Assembly: GCF_037911585.1 (NCBI RefSeq)
Contig: NZ_JBAJNS010000001.1
Coordinates: forward strand, 500,001 to 564,000
Source: Streptomyces sp. GSL17-111
GTDB lineage: Bacteria > Actinomycetota > Actinomycetes > Streptomycetales > Streptomycetaceae
Reading direction: 5' to 3'
DNA: 64,000 nt
Shown: in pieces, positions 56,504 through 64,000 of the stretch
Numbering within the stretch: the stretch's first letter is position 1
Layout of the letters: each line of letters begins with the position of its first letter
Translations under genes and position numbers: made by a program
The notes under the pieces: model-generated
The model's input: the letters and a program-made list of their open reading frames with translations, nothing else
The model's database searches: none
Told to the model about the DNA's origin: nothing

Positions 56504-56845
56504 TCAGCTCCTCTCCGGGGGCTCCCCGAAGAGGGCGACGGCGCCGCGCAGCTCCCGCAGCGGTTCGGTCAGCGCGCTGACCGAACCGAGGGCCCCGACC
56601 ACCAGCAGCAGCCCGTGCCGCAGGGCCGCCACCTCGACCGTGCCCGCGGCGGCCACCGCCTCCAGCCGTGCCAGCTCCTCGTCCGCCACCTCCCGGTCGG
56701 CGAGCCACCCCGGGTGGACGGCCAGGGCCCGGCGGACCCGCACGACGGCGGAGAGCAGGGCGGCCTTCCGGGGGTCGGCCGCCGGGGCCGCCCGGGTCGT
56801 CCGGGCCGTGGAGAATGCGCGGGACCGTACCGCTGTCGGTTCCAT
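56504..56845 (-). CDS. DUF5955-like small protein
   Basis: 113 residues, mostly two long helices (ALLSAVVRVRRALAVHPGWLADREVADEELARLEAVAAA and ALRHGLLLVVGALGSVSALTEPLRELRGAVALFG). The second helix is amphipathic. It matches my recollection of streptomycete DUF5955; the function is unknown. The ATG at 56845 has GAGG six bases upstream. It lies tail to tail with allR. Confidence 0.7.
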   Translation of the reverse strand: MEPTAVRSRAFSTARTTRAAPAADPRKAALLSAVVRVRRALAVHPGWLADREVADEELARLEAVAAAGTVEVAALRHGLLLVVGALGSVSALTEPLRELRGAVALFGEPPERS

Positions 56846-57002
56846 CCATCGCCTCGCAACGTCTGGGCCCCCGGGCCGGGGACAGCCTCGGTCGGCGCCC
56901 TCACGGCGGACCGTCGCGAGGAGCGGGTGACACAGTTAACGCCACTCTCCGCTCATCAGTCCATACGCAAAGCGAAAATCGGCCAGCGGCACCGGCCCCC
57001 CG

Positions 57003-57641
57003 TCAGGCGGCGGGGCGGCGGGCGTAGCAGAAGAGGTGGTCCTCCGGCTCCGCGCTCCCGCCCGCGGGCACGAAGGACGTCACGGCGTGGTGGACGACCT
57101 CCAGTCCGGCCCGGCGCAGCCGCAGGAGGAAGTCCTCGGCCGCGTAGCTGGTGACCCGCACCGGCCGGCCCATCCAGACGATCTCCAGGCCCTCCACGTC
57201 GGCGGGCACCGTCGCCGTGACGAGGTATCCGCCGGGCGCCAGCCAGCCGGCGACGCGGGAGAGCGTCGCGTCGATGTCCGGCCGGGGCATCTGGAGGAAC
57301 GGGAAGAAGGCGCACACGGCGTCATAGGCGCCGGGCTCCGCGTCGAAGTCCCGGACGTCCCGCCGCTCGAAGCGGGCGCCGGGCACCCGGGCGCGGGCGA
57401 GCTCGACCATCGTCGCGGAGACGTCAATGCCCGTGACCTCGTGCCCGGCCCGCACCAGCGCCTCGGCCACGGGACGACCGGTCCCGCTGCCGACGTCCAG
57501 CACCCGGGCGCCCGCCGGCAGCCGCCCGGTCAGCCACTCCACCGCCGAGCGCAGCTCCGGGAGGTGGCCGAAAGCCCGTTCGTACTCCGCTCCGATGGCG
57601 TCGAACGTCGCCGCCGCCTCGCTGACCGCCCGCTCCGTCAC
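57003..57641 (-). CDS. Class I SAM-dependent methyltransferase
   Basis: 212 residues. The SAM loop is ARVLDVGSGTGRPVAEAL (about 45-62), then VTGIDVSATMVELAR and FERRDVRDF. The C-terminal part has FPFLQMPR and a GGYLVTATVP strand, typical for Methyltransf_25/11 enzymes. The GTG at 57641 has GGGAGG upstream. The substrate is unknown. Confidence 0.85.
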   Translation of the reverse strand: MTERAVSEAAATFDAIGAEYERAFGHLPELRSAVEWLTGRLPAGARVLDVGSGTGRPVAEALVRAGHEVTGIDVSATMVELARARVPGARFERRDVRDFDAEPGAYDAVCAFFPFLQMPRPDIDATLSRVAGWLAPGGYLVTATVPADVEGLEIVWMGRPVRVTSYAAEDFLLRLRRAGLEVVHHAVTSFVPAGGSAEPEDHLFCYARRPAA

Positions 57642-57742
57642 CGCGACCTCCCGCCGCTCGGCCGTCCTGATCGTTCTGTCTACGCAGCCCGCCGCACCTC
57701 CGCAAGAGGCCGCGGCCGCGACGGGTGCGGCGGGCGGCGTGC

Positions 57743-58981
57743 TCAGCCGAAGGCGAAGGGCAGTGAGCGCACCCGGTTGTCGAAGTTCGACGCGGCGAGC
57801 ACCGGGGGCGCGGTGGCGCGGATGTCCGGGGTGCGGGTGAGGAGTTCGCGGAAGAGGGCCGTCATCTCGCGCTTGGCCAGGTGGGCCCCGAGGCAGTAGT
57901 GCGGGCCACCGCCGCCGTACCCGAGGTGGGGGTTGGGCGTGCGCGTGACGTCGAAGGCGTCCGGCTCGGCGAAGACCGTCTCGTCCCGGTTGGCGGAGGC
58001 GAAGAAGAGAACGACCTTGTCGCCGGGCCGGAAGGTGCGTCCGCCCAGCGCGTAGGGTTCCGCGACGGTGCGGCGGAACTGGATGATCGGCGTCGCGTGC
58101 CGGACGATCTCGTTCACCGCCCCCTCGGCGTGCGCGTCGAAGTCGGCGGTCAGCAGGGCGCGCTGGTCGGGGTGGTCGGTCAGGAGGGCCAGGCCGTGGG
58201 CGATGGCGTTGCGGGTCGTCTCCACCCCGGCGACCATCAGCAGCGAGAAGAAGGCACCGAGCTGACGGGTGGTGAGCGCCTGTCCGTCGACGTCGGCGTG
58301 GACGAGCGCGGAGACGAGGTCGTCGGCCGGACGGCGGCGCCGGTCGCGGGCCAGCACGGCGATCATGCGCTGCATCCGGGCCAGCGCGCGCAGCCCCTTG
58401 CCCGGCACGCGCAGCCGGGTGCGCGAGACGCCGATGTGCTCCGAGGCGTGGTTGACGCGGTCGAGGATCTCCGGGCGATGGCGTTCGGGGATCCCCATCA
58501 TGTTGCAGATCACCTCGAACGGCAGCCGGGAGGCGACGGCCGTCACGAAGTCGCCCGGCCGCTCGGCGACCATGTCGTCGACGATGCGGGTGGAGAGGGC
58601 CCGGATGTCCGCCTCGGCGTCGGCCAGCACGCGCGGGGTGAAGGCGCGGGCCACGGTCCGGCGCAGCCGGGCGTGCTGGGGGTCGTCCAGGTTGACCATG
58701 GAGTCGCCGAAGAGGGCCCGCACCCAGCGCGCGGGCTCGGGCGTGGTGACGCCCGGCGCGCTGGTGAAGACCTGCGGCCTGCGGCTGGCCTCGACGACGT
58801 CGGCGTGCCGGACCAGCGCGTAGAAGCCCCGGCCGGAGGTGGGGTCGGCGCAGTACGCGGGGGCGTCCAGGCCGCGCAGCCGGGCGAAGGCCGCCCGCTG
58901 CTCACGTTGCGGCTGCTGCCAGAAGCGGGGGTCGGCGGGGTTGGCGGTCAGGGGTGGTGCGGGGCGGGTCGTGGCCGTCAT
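57743..58981 (-). CDS. Cytochrome P450
   Basis: 412 residues. I-helix LMVAGVETTRN (A-G-x-E-T-T), ExxR in NEIVRHATP, and the heme loop HLGYGGGGPHYCLGAHLAK. The GGGGPHYCLGAHLA form is shared with the actinobacterial CYP124/125/142-type fatty-acid and steroid hydroxylases, while most streptomycete P450s read FGxGxHxCLG. Redox partners are not adjacent. Divergent from the MobA-like gene (61 bases). Confidence 0.9.
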   Translation of the reverse strand: MTATTRPAPPLTANPADPRFWQQPQREQRAAFARLRGLDAPAYCADPTSGRGFYALVRHADVVEASRRPQVFTSAPGVTTPEPARWVRALFGDSMVNLDDPQHARLRRTVARAFTPRVLADAEADIRALSTRIVDDMVAERPGDFVTAVASRLPFEVICNMMGIPERHRPEILDRVNHASEHIGVSRTRLRVPGKGLRALARMQRMIAVLARDRRRRPADDLVSALVHADVDGQALTTRQLGAFFSLLMVAGVETTRNAIAHGLALLTDHPDQRALLTADFDAHAEGAVNEIVRHATPIIQFRRTVAEPYALGGRTFRPGDKVVLFFASANRDETVFAEPDAFDVTRTPNPHLGYGGGGPHYCLGAHLAKREMTALFRELLTRTPDIRATAPPVLAASNFDNRVRSLPFAFG

Positions 58982-59042
58982 GGGCCCCATCGTGCGGGCG
59001 GCGGCGCGGCGGCGGGGACAGGCGCTCCGTAGGGTCAGGTGC

Positions 59043-59645
59043 ATGGACGAGTGGACGGAACCGGAAGGGCTCGCCGGGCTGCTGCTGGCGGCCGGGGGCG
59101 GACGGCGGCTCGGCGGCCGCGCGAAGGCGCTCCTGCCGCACCGGGGGCGTCCCCTGGTGGAGCACGCCGTGCGCGTCCTGCGGGACGCGGGCTGCGACAC
59201 CGTGTACGTCGTGCTGGGTGCCGCGCGGGAGCGGGTGCGCGCGGAGGCCCGGCTGGAGGGCTGCGTGCTGCTGGACAACCCGGCCTGGGAGGACGGCATG
59301 GGCTCGTCCCTGCGGATCGGGCTGCGGGCACTGGTCCCGGGGGCGGGGGGCGTCGTGGTGTCGCTGGTGGACCAGCCCGGCATCGGCGCGGCGGCCGTCG
59401 CCCGGGTGGCGGCGGCCTTCCGGGGTCCCGGCACGCTGGCCGCCGCGTCCTACGGGGGACGACGCGGGCACCCCGTCCTCCTGGGCAGCGACCACTGGGC
59501 AGGCGTGGCGGGCGCCGCCTCCGGCGACCAGGGGGCCCGCGCCTACCTGCGGGCCCACGCGGCCGGGCTCACCCTGGTCGAGTGCGGCGACGTGGCCGAC
59601 CCGGCCGACATCGACACCCCGGCGGACCTCTCCCGCCTGGAGTGA
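59043..59645 (+). CDS. MobA/MocA-like nucleotidyltransferase
   Basis: 200 residues. The NTP-binding signature LLLAAGGGRRLGGRAKALLPHRGRPLVEH (LAAGxxxRxGxxK) is at residues 14-42, then VLLDNPAWEDGMGSSLRIGLRAL and VVSLVDQPGIGAAAV (LxDQP). These transfer CTP to molybdopterin in the MocA subgroup serving xanthine dehydrogenase. That fits purine catabolism upstream of allantoin, but no dehydrogenase is in the window. Confidence 0.8.
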   Translation: MDEWTEPEGLAGLLLAAGGGRRLGGRAKALLPHRGRPLVEHAVRVLRDAGCDTVYVVLGAARERVRAEARLEGCVLLDNPAWEDGMGSSLRIGLRALVPGAGGVVVSLVDQPGIGAAAVARVAAAFRGPGTLAAASYGGRRGHPVLLGSDHWAGVAGAASGDQGARAYLRAHAAGLTLVECGDVADPADIDTPADLSRLE

Positions 59646-59703
59646 CGCCCGGGACCGGGCGGGGTATCTCGACCCCGTTCTTCTCGACGTCGTCCATCTT
59701 GAT

Positions 59704-59775
59704 GTCAACAAACTATTGAAGTTCCACCATGAGGAAACTAGTCTCCAGTTTCGAAGGTGCGTGGCACCGAGTGCC
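59704..59775 (+). promoter_or_regulatory. aceB control region: promoter, AllR-type site and TGGCAC motif
   Basis: TTGAAG (59716-59721), 17 bases, TAGTCT (59739-59744) make a good promoter; transcription should begin near 59751. The AllR-type repeat GTCAACAAACTATTGAA (59704-59720) covers the -35. TTCC-ACCATGA-GGAA (59722-59736) fills the spacer. TGGCACCGAGTGCC (59762-59775) lies just downstream of the start and matches the ccrA repeats. The ATG follows at 59885. Confidence 0.6.
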
Positions 59776-59884
59776 GCGCACGCGTACCACGAGCACGGAA
59801 GTCCGGCGTCCCAGGCACCGGCCCCTGACCGTCAAGGGGACGGCGTGGGAGGGTCGTTCGGAGACCCAAGAGGAGTGAGCGCCC

Positions 59885-61507
59885 ATGTCCGCACCAGCGC
59901 CGTCACCGCTGGCCATCGTCGATGTCGACCCCGACCGGGCCCCCGCCCGGCAGGACGAGGTGCTGACCGAGGCGGCCCTGGCGTTCGTCGCCGAGCTGCA
60001 CGAGCGGTTCACCGCACGTCGTGACGAGCTGCTGGCCCGCCGAGCGGAGCGGCGGGCGGAGATCGCCCGGACGAGCACCCTGGACTTCCTGCCGGAGACC
60101 GCGCACATCCGCGACGGCGACTGGCGGGTCGCCCCGGCGCCCGCCGCGCTGGAGGACCGCAGGGTCGAGATCACCGGTCCGACCGACCGGAAGATGACCA
60201 TCAACGCGCTCAACTCGGGCGCGAAGGTCTGGCTCGCCGACTTCGAGGACGCCTCGGCGCCCACCTGGGCGAACGTCGTCGACGGCCAGGCCAACCTGAT
60301 CGACGCCTACGAGCGCCGCATCGACTTCACCGACGCCCGCGGCAAGTCCTACGCCCTGCGGCCCGCCGAGGAGCTGGCCACCGTCGTGATGCGGCCGCGC
60401 GGCTGGCACCTGGACGAACGACACCTCCAGGTGCGCGGGCGCGCCGTCCCGGGCGCCCTGGTCGACTTCGGGCTGTACTTCTTCCACAACGCCCAGCGGC
60501 TGCTGGACCTGGGGAAGGGCCCGTACTTCTACCTGCCGAAGACCGAGTCGCACCGTGAGGCCCGGCTGTGGAACGACGTCTTCGTCTTCGCCCAGGACCG
60601 CCTCGGCATCCCGCAGGGCACCGTCCGCGCCACGGTCCTGATCGAGACCATCACGGCGGCCTACGAGATGGAGGAGATCCTCTACGAGCTGCGCGACCAC
60701 GCCTCCGGGCTCAACGCGGGCCGCTGGGACTACCTGTTCTCCATCGTGAAGAACTTCCGCGACGGCGGGGAGAGGTTCGTCCTGCCGGACCGCAACGCCG
60801 TGACGATGACGGCGCCCTTCATGCGCGCCTACACCGAGCTGCTCGTGCGGACCTGTCACAAGCGCGGTGCGCACGCCATCGGCGGCATGGCGGCGTTCAT
60901 CCCCAACCGCCGCGACCCCGAGGCGAACGAACGGGCCCTGACCAAGGTGAGGAACGACAAGGACCGCGAGGCCGCCGACGGCTTCGACGGCTCCTGGGTC
61001 GCCCACCCGGACCTGGTCCCCGTCGCCCGGGCGTCGTTCGACGCGGTGCTCGGCGAGCGCCCGCACCAGAAGGACCGGCTGCGCGAGGACGTCCGGGTCG
61101 GCGCGGGCGACCTCATCGCCATCGACTCGCTCGACGCCCGCCCCACGCACCAGGGGCTGGTGGACGCCGTCCAGGTCGGCATCCGCTACATCGAGGCGTG
61201 GCTGCGCGGCCTCGGCGCGGTGGCCATCTTCGGGCTGATGGAGGACGCGGCGACGGCCGAGATCTCCCGCTCGCAGATCTGGCAGTGGGTGGACGCCGGC
61301 GTCGTCCTCGACGACGGTCAGCGGGTGACGGCGGAGCTCGTGCGCTCGATCGCCGCGCGCGACCTGGAGGCGCTCCGCGCCGAGCTGGGCGAGGAGGCGT
61401 TCGCCGCCGGGCAGTGGCAGCAGGCCCACGACCTGCTGCTGAAGGTGGCCCTGGACGCCGACTACGCCGACTTCCTCACCCTCCCGGCGTACGAGCTGCT
61501 GCCCTGA
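59885..61507 (+). CDS. aceB: Malate synthase A
   Basis: 540 residues, the length of the A form. Blocks: [79 protein letters not shown] and [18 protein letters not shown]. It condenses glyoxylate with acetyl-CoA to malate. No isocitrate lyase is in the window, so glyoxylate would come from allantoin or from the ethylmalonyl-CoA pathway. The ATG at 59885 has GAGGAG upstream. Confidence 0.95.
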   Translation: MSAPAPSPLAIVDVDPDRAPARQDEVLTEAALAFVAELHERFTARRDELLARRAERRAEIARTSTLDFLPETAHIRDGDWRVAPAPAALEDRRVEITGPTDRKMTINALNSGAKVWLADFEDASAPTWANVVDGQANLIDAYERRIDFTDARGKSYALRPAEELATVVMRPRGWHLDERHLQVRGRAVPGALVDFGLYFFHNAQRLLDLGKGPYFYLPKTESHREARLWNDVFVFAQDRLGIPQGTVRATVLIETITAAYEMEEILYELRDHASGLNAGRWDYLFSIVKNFRDGGERFVLPDRNAVTMTAPFMRAYTELLVRTCHKRGAHAIGGMAAFIPNRRDPEANERALTKVRNDKDREAADGFDGSWVAHPDLVPVARASFDAVLGERPHQKDRLREDVRVGAGDLIAIDSLDARPTHQGLVDAVQVGIRYIEAWLRGLGAVAIFGLMEDAATAEISRSQIWQWVDAGVVLDDGQRVTAELVRSIAARDLEALRAELGEEAFAAGQWQQAHDLLLKVALDADYADFLTLPAYELLP

Positions 61508-61514
61508 CGGACCG

Positions 61515-61561
61515 CCGGCCTGAGGCCATGAGGTCATGAAGGCCATGGGGCCTCAGGCCGG
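61515..61561. terminator. Bidirectional terminator between aceB and the MocA-type gene
   Basis: CCGGCCTGAGGCC (61515-61527) pairs perfectly with GGCCTCAGGCCGG (61549-61561): a 13-bp stem. The oxidoreductase stop (61553-61555) lies within the right arm. Confidence 0.85.
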
Positions 61562-62542
61562 GGTGACCGCGCGACCCTCGCGGCGGGACACCTCGCACGC
61601 CTCGGCCACCCGCAGCGCCTCCAGGGCCTCGCGGCCGTCGCACGGGTTGGCCCGCTCCCCCCGGGCGACGGCGACGAACGCCGCCAACTCGGCCTCGTAC
61701 GCGGGGGCGAACCGGGTCAGGAAGCCGTCCCAGGGCACGCCGCCGCGCGGCTCGGCGGTGGGCTCGACGGAGCTGAGGGGCGTGCGGGGGTCCAGACCGA
61801 CCGCGATCTGGTCGCGCTCACCGGCCAGTTCCATGCGGACGTCGTACCCGGCGCCGTTCAGCCGGGTGGCGGTCGCGGTGACGAGCGTGCCGTCGTCGAG
61901 CGTGAGCAGGACGGCCGCCGTCGCGACGTCGGCGGCCTCCCGGAACATCGGCGGCCCGGTGTCCACGCCGACGGCGTACACGGAGGCGACCTCACGTCCC
62001 GTCACCCAGCGCAGGGCGTCGACGTCGTGCACCAGGCAGTCGCGGAAGAGGCCGCCGGAGAGCGGCAGGTAGCCGGGCGGGGGCGGGGCCGGGTCGGAGG
62101 TGACGGTCCGCACGGTGTGGAGCCGCCCGAGCCGGCCCGCCCGCACCGCCTCCCGGGCCGCCGCGTATCCGGCGTCGAACCGCCGCATGAAGCCGATCTG
62201 CAGCACGGTGCCCGCCCGCTCGACCTCCTCCAGCACCGTCACCGTGCCGGTGAGGTCGGCGGCGACGGGCTTCTCGCAGAACGTGGGCAGCCCCGCGCGG
62301 GCGGCGGCGCCGATCAGCTCGGCGTGGGAGGCCGTCGCCGAGGCGATCACGACCGCGTCCGGTGCGGCGGCGAGCAGCGCGTCCGGCGACGGGAGCGCGG
62401 TGGCGTCCACCGTTTCGGCGACCGTCGCGGCGCGGGCGGGGTCGGCGTCGGCGAGCAGCAGCTCCGTCACTTCCGGCAGGCCCCGCAGGGTGCGTGCGTG
62501 GAAGGTCCCGATCCGTCCCGTGCCGATGAGTCCGATGCGCAT
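61553..62542 (-). CDS. Gfo/Idh/MocA family oxidoreductase, possible inositol 2-dehydrogenase
   Basis: 329 residues. Rossmann loop MRIGLIGTGRIGTFHARTL, then VVIASATASHAELIGAAARAGLPTFCEKPVAADL (catalytic E-K-P) and MRRFDAGYAAAREAVRAG, GGLFRDCLVHDVDALRWVTG (catalytic D-x3-H). The order resembles IolG inositol 2-dehydrogenases. Downstream of the mmsA/iolA-type gene on the same strand, so an inositol operon is plausible. An inverted repeat TTGACA-N13-TGTCAA lies just upstream of the ATG. Confidence 0.85.
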   Translation of the reverse strand: MRIGLIGTGRIGTFHARTLRGLPEVTELLLADADPARAATVAETVDATALPSPDALLAAAPDAVVIASATASHAELIGAAARAGLPTFCEKPVAADLTGTVTVLEEVERAGTVLQIGFMRRFDAGYAAAREAVRAGRLGRLHTVRTVTSDPAPPPPGYLPLSGGLFRDCLVHDVDALRWVTGREVASVYAVGVDTGPPMFREAADVATAAVLLTLDDGTLVTATATRLNGAGYDVRMELAGERDQIAVGLDPRTPLSSVEPTAEPRGGVPWDGFLTRFAPAYEAELAAFVAVARGERANPCDGREALEALRVAEACEVSRREGRAVTPA

Positions 62543-62553
62543 GCCCGCCAGCC

Positions 62554-62578
62554 TTGACAGCTTCGCCGGGAGTGTCAA
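62554..62578. promoter_or_regulatory. Inverted repeat TTGACA-N13-TGTCAA before the MocA-type gene
   Basis: Perfect 6-bp arms (62554-62559 and 62573-62578), 12 bases upstream of the ATG at 62542. It could be an operator of a GntR- or LacI-type regulator of inositol genes. The far arm also reads as a -35 TTGACA on the minus strand, but it is too near the ATG for a normal leader. Confidence 0.45.
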
Positions 62579-62628
62579 CTCCCGGCCCGCCCCGTCGGGG
62601 TCCGCCGCACCGGGGCCCGCACGTCGGG

Positions 62629-64000
<1,372 letters not shown>

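Noticed and set aside
54021-56930. A 969-codon plus-strand frame across allB and allR
   Set aside because: It is antisense to allB and out of frame with allR; composition is shadow-like.

Overview
The window is chromosomal DNA from a high-GC actinomycete, almost certainly Streptomyces or a close relative. Evidence: codon third positions are nearly all G or C; GTG and TTG starts are common; ATGA, GTGA and TGATG junctions are frequent; and the gene families are typical of streptomycetes (DUF574 methyltransferases, SpoIIE/GAF/ATPase regulators, roadblock proteins, the ethylmalonyl-CoA gene order, AllR-linked allantoin genes, an F420-type luciferase-like enzyme). I see no rRNA, tRNA, CRISPR array, insertion sequence, phage gene or biosynthetic megacluster. 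The window cuts a methyltransferase at its left edge and a methylmalonate-semialdehyde dehydrogenase at its right edge.

Layout. 1-10.9 kb: methyltransferases, a CBS-domain protein, a peptide-catabolism set (D-aminopeptidase, M20 and S9 peptidases), a large SpoIIE-type phosphatase regulator and an SRPBCC protein. 11-16 kb: an Rv2578c-type radical SAM gene behind a LexA-like box, a GTPase-less cluster of three roadblock proteins plus a PATAN/winged-helix protein, and a secreted GH16 glucanase under a LacI-type operator. 16-26.8 kb: the ethylmalonyl-CoA pathway (hbd-like, TetR, ccrA, meaA-like, mcl, mch, mcd). 26.9-38 kb: psd-pssA, glycerate kinase, a BCCT transporter, an oxidoreductase, an inositol-phosphatase-like enzyme, PadR and its probable target APC permease, and two membrane proteins divergent from a MerR regulator. 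38-42.5 kb: a reductive pyrimidine/hydantoin degradation operon. 42.8-48 kb: small membrane and unknown genes, an SGNH hydrolase, exonuclease III and an MBL hydrolase. 48-52.8 kb: sugar ABC transporter with ROK kinase. 52.8-61.5 kb: allantoin catabolism (alc, allB, allR) and malate synthase aceB, with DUF5955, methyltransferase, P450 and MobA-like genes between. 61.5-64 kb: probable inositol catabolism.

How the parts connect. The ethylmalonyl-CoA genes turn acetyl-CoA into glyoxylate and propionyl-CoA. Allantoin breakdown also yields glyoxylate, and aceB condenses it with acetyl-CoA to malate. The DNA suggests regulatory links. allB and aceB share an inverted repeat of the form TCAAC-N6-TTGAA, the probable AllR site. 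ccrA and aceB share TGGCAC-N3-GTGYC, twice at ccrA with 22-bp spacing. Two further shared-site pairs stand out: an 18-of-21-bp match between the MerR intergenic region and the BCCT transporter start, and CGATATCGGT before both padR and the APC permease. The most open-ended locus is the roadblock/PATAN cluster. All functional calls come from reading motifs by eye; no database search was run.
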